From Flammeovirga sp. EKP202 (GTDB lineage Bacteria; Bacteroidota; Bacteroidia; Cytophagales; Flammeovirgaceae): DNA of 64,000 nucleotides. Position 1 is the stretch's first letter. Each line of letters opens with the position of its first letter. Below are positions 17,634 through 26,936 of the stretch, in pieces. The stretch covers positions 113,627 through 177,626 of the forward strand of contig NZ_JACVVP010000011.1 in NCBI RefSeq assembly GCF_014534745.1, read 5' to 3'. The notes beneath the pieces were generated by a model. It had not been told where the DNA came from and made no database searches. It worked only from the letters and a program-made list of their open reading frames with translations. The translations under genes were made by a program, and so were the position numbers.

Positions 17634-20114
17634 TTATTCAGCAACAGACTGCCTTCTAATTACTGGATCTAAGTTCTGTAAAATCTTATTTTTAAGTTTT
17701 ATATCAATGTTATTTTTCTCCAAATAGCTATTGACCCAATCAATGGTTTGTTGCTCTTTACGTTTGCCAATAGTACTTTTCAAATAATTATAAGGAAAGA
17801 AAATGTCTCCGGTTTTTTGAATCTCAGGTAATAGTTCTAATGTTGGTCTCACGTATTTCAACGAATGTTTGGCATTCAAAGGATGATTTAAAAGACTTAG
17901 TGCACTTTCAACCCAAGGCTCATTTGATCTATTTCCAACTTCCTTTAATCCTTCAAAAAAGGCATCTTTTTCAATTTCATTATTGTTGCTTGCAGGGGAG
18001 ATAAAGTCTAAATATTCTTTATAATAATTAGAACTTAATGCAGACTTTACAGCCTCTATGGCAACCTCAGATTGATGATGATTTTCCAAGCGTAATTTCA
18101 TTAAAAGATTAATTCTCTCTCTGTCATTGAGTGTTGGAGTCGTATTTTTTGAAGTTAAAAAGGTATTCAAGTAGTCGAATTGCTCCTCTTGATGTTGTAA
18201 GATCTTGATTACATTAAAGTAGAATGATTGCAGTGCTTTTTCGTTACTTTCTTTAATCTGTTTTTCAAGGAAATGAAAGTAAGCTTTACCGATGTTTTTT
18301 CGTTCCGCTTCTGTAATATAATACCAATACAACTCATCGAACTGACCTAACAATTGTTTTTTTAGAAGCAGGTTTTCTTCCAAAATCATTCTTTCCCAAA
18401 TGAAGTTGATGTATCCGTCTAAATAAAGGTTGTCTCTTAAAAAGTTTTCCCAAAGTGTGCTATAAGCAATCGCTTTTTCTAAAGGTGAATATTGATGGAT
18501 TTGACTTTTTATTTCATTTATCAACCCAATACTTAACTCAAAGTAACCATAATTTTTACCACTTTGATCTAATGGGAAACTTCCTTTAGGGAGTTCTAAT
18601 TTGACTTTCTCTTGATCTAATAAAACTTCATTACCGCCAATGACTACCTTTTGAGATTTCTTAAAATCTTGAGTAGTGATCAAGAGTTCTTCTTTTTTTC
18701 TTTCAAGAATATAATGTGGCATTCCTTCATTTTTTACCCAAAGATTTGCCCAATCTTTTAGGTCTACATTTGAAGTAGTAGAAATGACCTCAATTAAATC
18801 ATCAAAAGTAGCATTGTTGTAGGCATATTTTTCTAGATAAATCTGTAATGATTTTTTAAGGTTTTCTTCACCTACTAGCAGTTCAATTTGAGCCATTACA
18901 ACAGGCGCTTTACAGTATATAATAGCGCCATAAAGAGTTCCGGCTAAATTTAGATTTTCAAGTTCTTGCTGAATAGGGTGATTACCTGCAGTTCTGTCAA
19001 TCTCATAGGCTCTGTATTGATGAGAAAGGAAGAATTGTAAATTATGATCAATTTCAGGGTAGGAAGGGGTGATTGCTTTTGCTGCGATAAAGTTGGCGAA
19101 AACTTCTTTTAACCACACATCATCAAACCATTTCATAGTCACCAAATCACCAAACCACATATGGGCTACTTCATGAGCGATAAGCTGAGCTCTGCGTAGT
19201 TTTTCTGAAGGGCCTGCATTTTCATCTAAAATCAATGAAGAGGCTCGGTATTGGATCGCACCTACATGTTCCATTCCTCCGTATTGAAATGGAGGAATTA
19301 ATGCAAAGTCCAGTTTGTTAAAAGGGAGTGAAATAGACGTATAATTTTCCATCCATTGAACCGCATTCGCATGCAATTCAAAAATTTGATCTTGATTAGC
19401 TTGTATCTTATCCGCTTCTTCCAAATGAAGCATGGCATATTTTCTACCACCCACCGATTTTTCAATACGCTTAAATTCTCCAGCCACAAATGAAAATAAA
19501 TAACTAGAGATGGGTTCCGTTTGACCAAAAGTGATGACTTTTCGTCCTTTCTCAGTTGGTTTCGTTACACCATACTCCCCTGCAATGGCATCCCAACTTT
19601 CGGGCATATCCAAACTTAAGATATACTTTGCTTTGATATCTGGCTGATCAAAACATGGAAATAACGTTCTTGCCCTATCCGGAACAAGAAGCGTATACAT
19701 ATAATTTTCTTTTCTGTTAAGTGATTGATCACCGGCTATAAAATGAAAGGATATACTATTTTCACCTTTCTTCAGATGATCAGTTGGGATAATAATATGT
19801 TCCTGTTTATAGTAATGCTTTGAGGGCTGATTATTGACAATGAGGTTGGTAATTCGTGTAGAATCTGATCTGAAATCTAAAACGATAGGTTCAGAATTGC
19901 TGTTAACGTTAAATCTTAAATGTAATGTAGATTGAATTCTTTTGATGGGAGAGTCGGGTAATACAAGATGTAAATCATATTCTACATTTGTAATAGTATT
20001 GAATCGCTGTTGTGCTAGTTGTTGAGAAACTCCTGATTTAAGGGGTAAGTCTTCTGGAGATTGACATGAGTAAAACATTAAAAATAAGCCTAGAATAATG
20101 TATAGTTTCTTCAT
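17634..20114 (-). CDS. M1 family aminopeptidase, lipoprotein
   Basis: 826 residues with a lipoprotein signal (LGLFLMFYSC, Cys17). The beta-sandwich N-domain is followed by the M1 catalytic domain with the substrate motif FQYGGMEHVG (about 276-285, the GxMEN-like exopeptidase motif, with His in place of Asn). The zinc site is HEVAH (314-318) with the third ligand Glu337 exactly 18 residues on (WLKEVFANF): HExxH-x18-E. The C-terminal half is helical. The family trims N-terminal residues from peptides; lipidation suggests action at the periplasmic or outer-membrane face. It is the second gene of an operon behind an outer-membrane barrel gene, 13 bases away. Confidence 0.92.
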   Translation of the reverse strand: MKKLYIILGLFLMFYSCQSPEDLPLKSGVSQQLAQQRFNTITNVEYDLHLVLPDSPIKRIQSTLHLRFNVNSNSEPIVLDFRSDSTRITNLIVNNQPSKHYYKQEHIIIPTDHLKKGENSISFHFIAGDQSLNRKENYMYTLLVPDRARTLFPCFDQPDIKAKYILSLDMPESWDAIAGEYGVTKPTEKGRKVITFGQTEPISSYLFSFVAGEFKRIEKSVGGRKYAMLHLEEADKIQANQDQIFELHANAVQWMENYTSISLPFNKLDFALIPPFQYGGMEHVGAIQYRASSLILDENAGPSEKLRRAQLIAHEVAHMWFGDLVTMKWFDDVWLKEVFANFIAAKAITPSYPEIDHNLQFFLSHQYRAYEIDRTAGNHPIQQELENLNLAGTLYGAIIYCKAPVVMAQIELLVGEENLKKSLQIYLEKYAYNNATFDDLIEVISTTSNVDLKDWANLWVKNEGMPHYILERKKEELLITTQDFKKSQKVVIGGNEVLLDQEKVKLELPKGSFPLDQSGKNYGYFELSIGLINEIKSQIHQYSPLEKAIAYSTLWENFLRDNLYLDGYINFIWERMILEENLLLKKQLLGQFDELYWYYITEAERKNIGKAYFHFLEKQIKESNEKALQSFYFNVIKILQHQEEQFDYLNTFLTSKNTTPTLNDRERINLLMKLRLENHHQSEVAIEAVKSALSSNYYKEYLDFISPASNNNEIEKDAFFEGLKEVGNRSNEPWVESALSLLNHPLNAKHSLKYVRPTLELLPEIQKTGDIFFPYNYLKSTIGKRKEQQTIDWVNSYLEKNNIDIKLKNKILQNLDPVIRRQSVAE

Positions 20115-20127
20115 ATGAATATTTTAG

Positions 20128-20727
20128 TTAAAAAATAATCCCAAAGTTAAAAGATACATTGTTATAATTTAGATGTTTATTATCACTACCAATGCAATTA
20201 TATTTTAAACTGATAAAAGTTCCGATGCTGGGAAAAAGATCAGTTGTAATACCCACTTCAGGAGCAAAACCAAAGTGCCAATCCGTAAAGTCTTTGGTAA
20301 TAATCTTCCCAGGATAATCAAAAGTATTGATGACTATACCATGTGCTTGATGATACATACCAAAACCAATTCCTACATACGGTTTCAAATATTTACTTTC
20401 AAAAAAGGAATATTTAATATGTGCTAAAATCGGAACGGATTTAACATTTGTCATTTGTTGGTTGTTAACACCATAAAGCACGGGAATTTCTACGATTTCC
20501 TTGTCTTTTGAGTAATGATAACCCACTGAAAGACCTGCTGAAAGAGGTATTTTCTTGAAACGATATTGCCATTCCAACTGAAATCCATTCAATTCGAGGT
20601 ATCTTAAATCACTTACACCTTGTGAATTGCTGTAAGAAAAAAGAAATTTATTTTCTTGGGCGATTGTGCAATTAGCGAAAAAAGTCAAAACCCCAATTGT
20701 TAGTAGAATTAAGAATTTACGGTTCAT
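20128..20727 (-). CDS. Small outer-membrane beta-barrel protein
   Basis: 199 residues with a signal peptide (LLTIGVLTFFANCTIAQ). Alternating aromatic/hydrophobic strands follow (LEWQYRFKKIPLSAGLSVGYHYS, YLKPYVGIGFGMYHQ, WHFGFAPEVGITTD, NNVSFNFGIIF), ending in a C-terminal Phe as in outer-membrane barrels. Length and pattern fit the OmpA-like/porin-family eight-stranded barrels of Bacteroidota. Function unknown. First gene of the operon with the M1 peptidase. Confidence 0.75.
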   Translation of the reverse strand: MNRKFLILLTIGVLTFFANCTIAQENKFLFSYSNSQGVSDLRYLELNGFQLEWQYRFKKIPLSAGLSVGYHYSKDKEIVEIPVLYGVNNQQMTNVKSVPILAHIKYSFFESKYLKPYVGIGFGMYHQAHGIVINTFDYPGKIITKDFTDWHFGFAPEVGITTDLFPSIGTFISLKYNCIGSDNKHLNYNNVSFNFGIIF

Positions 20728-20770
20728 ATTTAAAATTAGGCTTATTTAAGCATTCAGCAAATAGTTTTGA

Positions 20771-20778
20771 CAAAGGTA
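20771..20778 (-). promoter_or_regulatory. Candidate promoter of the barrel/M1 peptidase operon
   Basis: TACCTTTG on the minus strand matches TAnnTTTG, 44 bases before the barrel ATG. Confidence 0.45.
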
Positions 20779-20950
20779 AAATAAATAATCCTAAAACAAT
20801 AAATTTTCTTAAAATAATACTATTTAATTTTATTCAGAATATTATTTCTTGATTTTGTCACAAAACCTAAGCGAAGCTTGTTTAGGTAGGTGTCGGATGA
20901 ATTGATTAGAATTCATTACTTAAATAATTATATTTTTTACAAACACACAC

Positions 20951-22750
20951 ATGACAAAAGAGACAGTACATTTAGTACATAAAATTCGCAAACAAGCTGA
21001 TAAGTATAAAAGCAGAGATGCTGTAAGATTTCGTGTAGCGGATGCCATCTGGGAGAGCATTTCATGGAATGATTTTTCAGCTGAAATAAATAAGATATCA
21101 TTAAGTCTATTGTCATCAGGTGTGGGTGTCCAAGACAAAATAGGTATTTACGCTCAAAACATGCCTAATTGGACCATTGCTGACTTTGCTTCTCAACAAA
21201 TTAGAGCGGTAAGTGTATCAATTTACGCAACAAGTACTTCAAAACAAGCCGCTTATATCATCAATGATGCGAGCATAAAAGTACTATTTGTTGGTGATCA
21301 AGAACAATATGATAATGCAGCAGAAATTGCAGCGGAATGCCCGTCATTGGAGTGGATCGTAGCAATGAAGCCTAGCATTCATAGAAGAGGACATAAATTA
21401 GGTATTCTTTGGGATGACTTTATCGAGAAAGGAGAAAAGTCACAAGAAGAAGAATTATTAAAAAGAGTAGATGAGGCATCATTGACTGATTTGATGACCT
21501 TGATTTACACTTCAGGTACTACAGGTGAGCCTAAAGGTGTAATGATGGATTATCATAACTTCGGTAAGCAATTTGATGCTCATGATGAGTTCATTGAATT
21601 TACTGATAAAGATATCAACTTAAGTTTCCTTCCATTATCTCACGTATTTGAGAGAGCATGGTCAACTTATGTTTTATATAAAGGGGGTGTCAATAACTAT
21701 TTGGAAGATACTAAGCTGATCAAAGAGGCATTAGTGGAAGTAAAACCAAATGTGATGTGTGCAGTTCCTCGTTTTTATGAGAAGATTTATTCTACAATTC
21801 ACGAGAAAGTAGCAAAGGCGGCTCCTTCAAGACAGAAATTGTTCCATTGGGCAATTGGAGTAGGTAAAGAAGTATTCCACCACAAACTAAATAATGAAAC
21901 TCCATCAGGATTTTTGAAATTCCAACATAAGATTGCTAACAAATTGGTGTTTAGTAAATTCCAGAAATTGATGGGTGGAAACATTAAGTTTATGCCAGCC
22001 GGAGGTGCTAAACTTGATCCAGAAATTGGTGAGTTCTTCCATGCTATTGGTATTCCTGTGGTATTAGGCTATGGTCTTACTGAGACAGCAGCCACTGTAA
22101 CTGCATGGTACATTGATCGTGCTTTCAATCCAAATACTATTGGTACAAAAATGCCAAATGTTGATGTGAAAATTGGAGAAAATGACGAGATCTTAGTAAA
22201 AGGTGATGTAGTAATGAAAGGGTACTACAATAAGCCTGAAGAAACTGCGAAAGTATTTACTGAGGATGGTTATTTTAAAACCGGTGATGCTGGTAAATTT
22301 GATGAAGATGGTAACTTGATGATCACTGATAGAATCAAGGAACTAATGAAAACGTCAAATGGTAAATACATTGCACCTCAAGTGGTAGAAGGAAAGATCG
22401 GTAAAGATCACTTCATAGAGCAAATTGCTGTGATTGCGGATGGTAAAAACTTCGTTTCAGCTTTGATTGTTCCTACATACGAAAACCTTAAGGAGTTTGC
22501 TAGTGAAAATGGGATCACTTACAGTTCAAGAGAGGAATTAGTGAATCATCACGACATCCAAAAGTTGATCGAAAAGAGAGTAGAAGCACAACAACACGAT
22601 TTGGCTCCTTTTGAAAAAGTAAAACGTTTTACACTTCTTTCTCAAGAGTTTTCTCAAGATAAAGGAGAAATGACACCTACTTTAAAATTAAAGAGAAAGG
22701 TGATCAATGAAAACTATAAAAGTGAAATTGCAGCAATGTACACAAAGTAA
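20951..22750 (+). CDS. Long-chain fatty-acid--CoA ligase (AMP-binding)
   Basis: The 599-residue adenylate-forming enzyme carries all core motifs: the P-loop-like LIYTSGTTGEPKGVM (about 186-200), LPLSHVFER, the adenine-binding VLGYGLTETAA, the hinge and ATP motif DGYFKTGDAGKFDEDGNLMITDRIKELMKTSNGKYIAPQ, and a C-terminal subdomain with the catalytic Lys region (GEMTPTLKLKRKVI). It activates fatty acids with ATP and CoA. The length and VERAWS-like insert fit the long-chain (FadD15/FACL) subgroup. It is monocistronic with its own terminator, divergent from the barrel/M1 operon. Confidence 0.93.
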   Translation: MTKETVHLVHKIRKQADKYKSRDAVRFRVADAIWESISWNDFSAEINKISLSLLSSGVGVQDKIGIYAQNMPNWTIADFASQQIRAVSVSIYATSTSKQAAYIINDASIKVLFVGDQEQYDNAAEIAAECPSLEWIVAMKPSIHRRGHKLGILWDDFIEKGEKSQEEELLKRVDEASLTDLMTLIYTSGTTGEPKGVMMDYHNFGKQFDAHDEFIEFTDKDINLSFLPLSHVFERAWSTYVLYKGGVNNYLEDTKLIKEALVEVKPNVMCAVPRFYEKIYSTIHEKVAKAAPSRQKLFHWAIGVGKEVFHHKLNNETPSGFLKFQHKIANKLVFSKFQKLMGGNIKFMPAGGAKLDPEIGEFFHAIGIPVVLGYGLTETAATVTAWYIDRAFNPNTIGTKMPNVDVKIGENDEILVKGDVVMKGYYNKPEETAKVFTEDGYFKTGDAGKFDEDGNLMITDRIKELMKTSNGKYIAPQVVEGKIGKDHFIEQIAVIADGKNFVSALIVPTYENLKEFASENGITYSSREELVNHHDIQKLIEKRVEAQQHDLAPFEKVKRFTLLSQEFSQDKGEMTPTLKLKRKVINENYKSEIAAMYTK

Positions 22751-22772
22751 ATTTGCAATGCATTTCAAATCA

Positions 22773-22806
22773 AGCCACTATCTGATTTTAGGTAGTGGTT
22801 TTTTTA
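22773..22806 (+). terminator. Terminator after the acyl-CoA ligase gene
   Basis: Stem CCACTA / TAGTGG (with flanking AGC/GTT pairs) followed by an eight-T run, 25 bases past the stop. Confidence 0.85.
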
Positions 22807-22843
22807 TGAATTTAGGTTCATTTCTTTCATAAAGTCTTTCAAT

Positions 22844-23419
22844 TTAATGTTTTAGATAGATACTTCTTAATCTTGAAAAATGCTGAGGAGTGATACCTAA
22901 ATAGGATGCAATATGGTTTGCAGATGCTTTTTTAAAAACAATTGGTTTTTTTAGGAATAAATTTTCAAACCTTTCACGGGGTGATTGTAACAAAAAAGAC
23001 GTCACTTTTTCATGATACATTACAAAACTTTGCTCAGTTACTTTTCGAAGTAATCTTTCAATGTTGATCGACTGTCTTGCCAATTCGTTGAGTTCTTGAT
23101 AAGAAAGCGTCAATAATGTAGTGGACTCCATAGCAACATTAAATGATTTGCATGGAACTTGAGAAATTATAGAGGGGAGATCTCCTGTAAATGAACCTTC
23201 GAAATAGAAACATTCCGTTATTTCTTCCTCCTCAACCATATAGTATTTTCTTAAATATCCTTTAGCAACAAAAGCAACTTGATCAGTTTCCTTTCCTTCA
23301 TAATACCAATAATCTCCTTCGTCTAAATGTTTTACTGCAATAAGGTTTTTGATCAGTTTTTGTTCTTTGTCAGTTAATTTAGAAATACAATTGAGTTCTT
23401 CTATGAGTTGTTGTAGCAT
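22844..23419 (-). CDS. Crp/Fnr family transcription regulator
   Basis: 191 residues: an N-terminal cyclic-nucleotide-binding-like domain (about 15-120, DEGDYWYYEGKETDQVAFVAKGYLRKYY) without the conserved cAMP phosphate cassette, and a C-terminal helix-turn-helix (ANHIASYLGITPQHFSRLRSIY). This layout is the usual Bacteroidota Crp/Fnr-like type with an unknown effector. No Cys cluster for an Fe-S centre. It lies 20 bases behind the SDR gene and is probably co-transcribed with it, so it may control that operon. Confidence 0.87.
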   Translation of the reverse strand: MLQQLIEELNCISKLTDKEQKLIKNLIAVKHLDEGDYWYYEGKETDQVAFVAKGYLRKYYMVEEEEITECFYFEGSFTGDLPSIISQVPCKSFNVAMESTTLLTLSYQELNELARQSINIERLLRKVTEQSFVMYHEKVTSFLLQSPRERFENLFLKKPIVFKKASANHIASYLGITPQHFSRLRSIYLKH

Positions 23420-23439
23420 AATAAAAATTAGAAATGAAT

Positions 23440-24243
23440 TTAGCTTTTGATATAACGTGATATGATAAAATCACTGATAAGGTAATTAAGTTTTGGTACA
23501 AGATGTTGTGTGATATTTACAAACTTAGCTTTAAAACCCGGAATTACAATATATTTTTGCTTCGAAAGCCCTTTTAGCATAGATCTACAAGCATAATCTA
23601 AAGGTAAATTCCCCGCGAAATTCTTCAGGATTTTTGATACTTTAGGAGACTCTTTCTTTTCCATTTCTACCAATGGCGTATCAATTTCTGGAGGGCATGC
23701 CGCAGTGATATGAATCCCAAAAGGCTTCCATTCGCTCCTCAATACACCAGCTAAGCCTAGCGTAGCGTATTTAGAACTAGAATAGGCTGAGTAACCGTAA
23801 TTTGTAACAATACCTGCCAGTGAAACAATAAACATAAGTTGTCCTTTGGTCTTCTTAAGGTATTCGAAAGAGACTTCTGCGACATTACGAGAACCAAAAA
23901 CATTGACATTGATAACTTGTTCGAAATCCTCCTTTGGAAAATCTATAAAAGGTACACACCTGCCTATACCTGCAGAGTGAATTACAATGTGAGGAGTTCC
24001 AATGGCTTTTACCCCTTCACCAAAACCATACTGAACAGAGGATAAGTCGGTCGTTTCCATTAAGATGGAATGGACACTGTTATCTACTCTTTTACTTTGA
24101 ACAATTTCGCAGGTCTCCTCTAAATTCTTTCGGCCAAAGAGTACAATATTTGCCCCAAATGAAGAGAGCTGTTTTCCCATTTCTAAACCGATACCACTTG
24201 TTCCGCCAGTAATAAAGATGTTTTTGTTGTTGTAGTACTTCAT
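23440..24243 (-). CDS. Short-chain dehydrogenase, 3-ketodihydrosphingosine reductase-like
   Basis: 267 residues with the Rossmann motif GGTSGIGLEMG (12-22), NVNVFG, catalytic Ser (IVSLAGIV) and YSAYSSSK (Tyr-x3-Lys). The segment ACPPEIDTPLVEMEKKESP, with E-x-D-T-P and a following acidic/Pro stretch, resembles the C-P-P-D-T-D-T-P signature of 3-ketodihydrosphingosine reductases. The C-terminal hydrophobic stretch (LVPKLNYLISDFIIS) fits membrane association. Many Bacteroidota make sphingolipids, so that role is possible; a generic SDR is the alternative. First gene of the pair with the Crp/Fnr regulator. Confidence 0.8.
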   Translation of the reverse strand: MKYYNNKNIFITGGTSGIGLEMGKQLSSFGANIVLFGRKNLEETCEIVQSKRVDNSVHSILMETTDLSSVQYGFGEGVKAIGTPHIVIHSAGIGRCVPFIDFPKEDFEQVINVNVFGSRNVAEVSFEYLKKTKGQLMFIVSLAGIVTNYGYSAYSSSKYATLGLAGVLRSEWKPFGIHITAACPPEIDTPLVEMEKKESPKVSKILKNFAGNLPLDYACRSMLKGLSKQKYIVIPGFKAKFVNITQHLVPKLNYLISDFIISRYIKS

Positions 24244-24626
24244 TTTTAAGGTTTTCTATTATAAGTGAGTTTGGGAGTTGAATTTAAGGCATGAAAAATT
24301 TCCATTGGAGTCAGGTTGAAAATGATTTTTTCCTATCAATAATCTTATTATTTCATATTTTGTATCGAGTGTTTTCACCAAATCAGAAACTTCATCTTAG
24401 CCTAATTACAATTTGTCATTGAAATTGTTTTAAATCTAAATACTTTAAAAGTAGAATCATAACCCTACTTGAAAATACAATTATAGAGGGGGCATTTTTT
24501 TGTAATAGAAACAGAAAGGTTGAATTTAGAAAAATCCCTCTTTATTCCATTAGATTCCTCACCTTTAAGTTGTTGCTGTAAAAGCTAGTTTTAAGCAATA
24601 CTCATTTATTATTTAAAACTAGGGTT
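24244..24626. other. Intergenic region, nothing recognised
   Basis: 383 bases between the divergent SDR and aldose epimerase genes. AT-rich, no conserved open frame, no copy of the MITE-like element and no perfect TAnnTTTG box close to either start. Confidence 0.5.
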
Positions 24627-25712
24627 ATGCTAAGAAAACTATTGGTCATTTCATTATTATTTTTGATGAGTTGCAGTGGAGTAGCCAACGATCAAAAAGA
24701 AGAAAAAAGAAGATCAGAAAACACCACTTTTGAGATCATAACTTTACAAAATAAGAATGGTAGTAGAGTTGACATCACTAACTACGGGGCAAGAATAGCA
24801 GCTTGGTATGTGAAAGATAAAATGGATAGCTTAAGGAATATAGTATTAGGTTTTTCTACTTTGCAGCAATATCAAAAAGCAGGAGCTCCTTATTATGGAG
24901 CGATTATAGGCAGGTATGCCAATCGTTTACAAAATTTTGAATTGGATGGAAACAAAATTAACCTTACCAGTGATGAGTATATCTTGCATGGCGGGAAATC
25001 AGGTTGTCATGATAAATTCTGGAAGTTGGAGAATGTAACTAGTAATAAAGTAAAATTAGGTTACGAGTTTAAGGATAATGAAGGAGGCTTTCCTGGAAAC
25101 CTTAAAGTTTCGGTTGAATATAAGCTGACGGATGAAAATGAATTAGTGATCAACTACTTTGCGACTACCGACAAAAAAACGGTTTTAAATCTTTCCAATC
25201 ATGCCTTTTTTAATTTGAAAGGGGCAGGGAATGGATCTGTACTCGATCTTCAGTTAATGGTGAACGCAGATCGATTCACTCCATTAAAGAAAGGAGGATT
25301 ACCCACTGGTGAGATTAGAGCAGTTGATTATTCTGTTTTTGATTTTAGAAGCTTGAAATCAGTAAGAGAGGTCATTGAAAGTCGGAATGAACAGATCAAC
25401 CTAGCGAATGGATTAGACCATAATTTTATTAAAAAGAATAACGACATACCATTTATTACTGCTATTGACCCTCAGTCTGGAATTAAAATGGAAATGAAAA
25501 CAACCTTACCCGCCGCTCAAATTTATACGGCTAACTTCCTTTCGGGAAAAGATAGAAGTGATGACGGTAAAGCTTTTAAAGCAAGGGAATCCATTTGTTT
25601 TGAAGCTCAATTCTATCCAAACTCACCTCATCATTCCAATTTTCCAAGTGTTGTTTTGGAAGTTGGAGAAGAGTACAAGCATTCTACGATCTATAAAGTA
25701 AGTACATTGTAA
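24627..25712 (+). CDS. galM: Aldose 1-epimerase (mutarotase), lipoprotein
   Basis: 361 residues with a lipoprotein signal (SLLFLMSC, Cys16). GalM-family markers: ITNYGARIAAWYV, GAIIGRYANRL, ILHGGKSG, the catalytic His in LNLSNHAFFNLKG (about 195), GLDHNF (about 275) and the C-terminal catalytic Glu in QFYPNSPHHSNFPSVVLEVGEEY. It interconverts alpha and beta anomers of sugars; export suggests action on sugars released outside the cytoplasm. The last two codons and stop (ACA TTG TAA) are already part of the terminal repeat of the adjacent MITE-like element, so the C-terminus may have been altered by its insertion. Confidence 0.92.
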   Translation: MLRKLLVISLLFLMSCSGVANDQKEEKRRSENTTFEIITLQNKNGSRVDITNYGARIAAWYVKDKMDSLRNIVLGFSTLQQYQKAGAPYYGAIIGRYANRLQNFELDGNKINLTSDEYILHGGKSGCHDKFWKLENVTSNKVKLGYEFKDNEGGFPGNLKVSVEYKLTDENELVINYFATTDKKTVLNLSNHAFFNLKGAGNGSVLDLQLMVNADRFTPLKKGGLPTGEIRAVDYSVFDFRSLKSVREVIESRNEQINLANGLDHNFIKKNNDIPFITAIDPQSGIKMEMKTTLPAAQIYTANFLSGKDRSDDGKAFKARESICFEAQFYPNSPHHSNFPSVVLEVGEEYKHSTIYKVSTL

Positions 25713-26092
25713 ACTAAATTTTCGAATATTTATGGTATTTAGAAATCAGGAGATTTCTAATGATCTGAAGGACACGAATGACGCTATCGCTTAACATTCG
25801 CACCAGTGGTCTTTCTACTCAATTCGTTAAGTAGTACTTCCTTCGGCCTTGAAGGGAAAAGCGTTAAGAATTTCATGAAGTGAGCCGTTAAGAATGATTT
25901 TGCTGTTTGAGCGCAGCGAGTTTAAAATCATTTAGGCGAGAGGAATGAAATTTAGCTTTTGACTTCTAAGCCTAGATTTTTTGCTTCGTTTTTCATCAAT
26001 GGAAAAATGAAGAAGAAGGAAGTTTGAAAGTTGATCCTATAATTACTTGTAGAAAGGTTGATTGAAAGTTGACGAAAATTTAGTTTACATTG
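25704..26092 (+). mobile_element. MITE-like element, copy 2 (best-preserved ends)
   Basis: Terminal inverted repeats CATTGTAAACTAAATTTTCG (left, from 25705) and its complement with one or two differences (right, to about 26092) enclose about 385 bases without coding capacity. Both flanks carry TA, possibly a TA target duplication, though other copies do not all show it. The interior shares long stretches with copies 1, 3, 4 and (inverted) 5. It fills most of the gap 25713-26180. Confidence 0.75.
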
Positions 26093-26180
26093 TATACCAT
26101 ATTAAAAAAGTAGTAATCAGGAAACAATAATATTATAGTTTCCCTTTCAAATTTTATTGGTTGGATGAAAATGGATGTTT

Positions 26181-26936
26181 CTATTCGATATAAATTGAAA
26201 CCCATTGAGCGATCATTCTTCCAACATATAAAGAATATTTATTTTTAGTCAATAAATGATCAGCTCCATCTAATGAAATAAAACTTTTAGGATGGTGTGC
26301 AAAACCATAAATCTCTGCAGCATTTTTGATTTCGACTGTAGTGTCTTGTGGTGAATGAGTAATTAGGATGGGTTTTCTTAATGTAGCCATTAGTTTTTCC
26401 ATATCTGTAGAAGAAATATCATCAATGAATTGTTTTGAGATCGTAAATGGTCTACCTCCTAACTCTACTAAAGCCTTACCTTTTTCTTTAATTTCATCAA
26501 TACTTTGCTTAAAAAGATGCTGAACATGGTGTGGAGCGGAAGGGGCTCCAATGGTAGCAATGGCTTCAATCGAGACAATTTGTTTACCTGCATAGATAGC
26601 TGCAGCACCACCAAGAGAGTGTCCAATCATAAGTTTGGGTGCTTTATATTCTTTGGATAAATATTCAGCAACATCTATCAAGTCTTGTACATTCGAACTA
26701 AAATCGGTTTCACTAAATTCACCTGCACTTTGACCTAATCCAGTAAAATCAAATCGCAAAACTGCTACTCCCATAGCGTTTAATGCTTTTGCAATGTTGA
26801 TCACTGCATTCAAATTTTTTGAACAAGTAAAGCAGTGTGCAAATATTGCATAAGTTGTAGTTGCTTCAGGAAGCTCCAGTTTGGAAGCTAATTCTATTCC
26901 TCTACTATTTCTAATTTTAAGATCAATGGATTGCAT
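26181..26936 (-). CDS. Alpha/beta hydrolase (OsmC-associated type)
   Basis: 251 residues with the alpha/beta-hydrolase fold: HCFTCSKN (oxyanion region), LRFDFTGLGQSAGEF, the nucleophile elbow LMIGHSLGGAAA (Ser about 108), Asp in HSPQDTTVE and His in LDGADHLLTK. The family member most similar in wording (FDFTGLG.S.G.F..T.FSSN) is usually fused to or next to an OsmC domain; no OsmC sequence follows here. The substrate is unknown; probably a cytoplasmic esterase or acyl hydrolase. Monocistronic. Confidence 0.87.
   Translation of the reverse strand: MQSIDLKIRNSRGIELASKLELPEATTTYAIFAHCFTCSKNLNAVINIAKALNAMGVAVLRFDFTGLGQSAGEFSETDFSSNVQDLIDVAEYLSKEYKAPKLMIGHSLGGAAAIYAGKQIVSIEAIATIGAPSAPHHVQHLFKQSIDEIKEKGKALVELGGRPFTISKQFIDDISSTDMEKLMATLRKPILITHSPQDTTVEIKNAAEIYGFAHHPKSFISLDGADHLLTKNKYSLYVGRMIAQWVSIYIE

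Noticed and set aside
25700..26095. TA target-site duplication as proof of an IS630/mariner origin of the MITE-like family
   Set aside because: TA flanks both ends of copy 2, but copies 3 to 6 have it on one side at most, so the duplication is not consistent.
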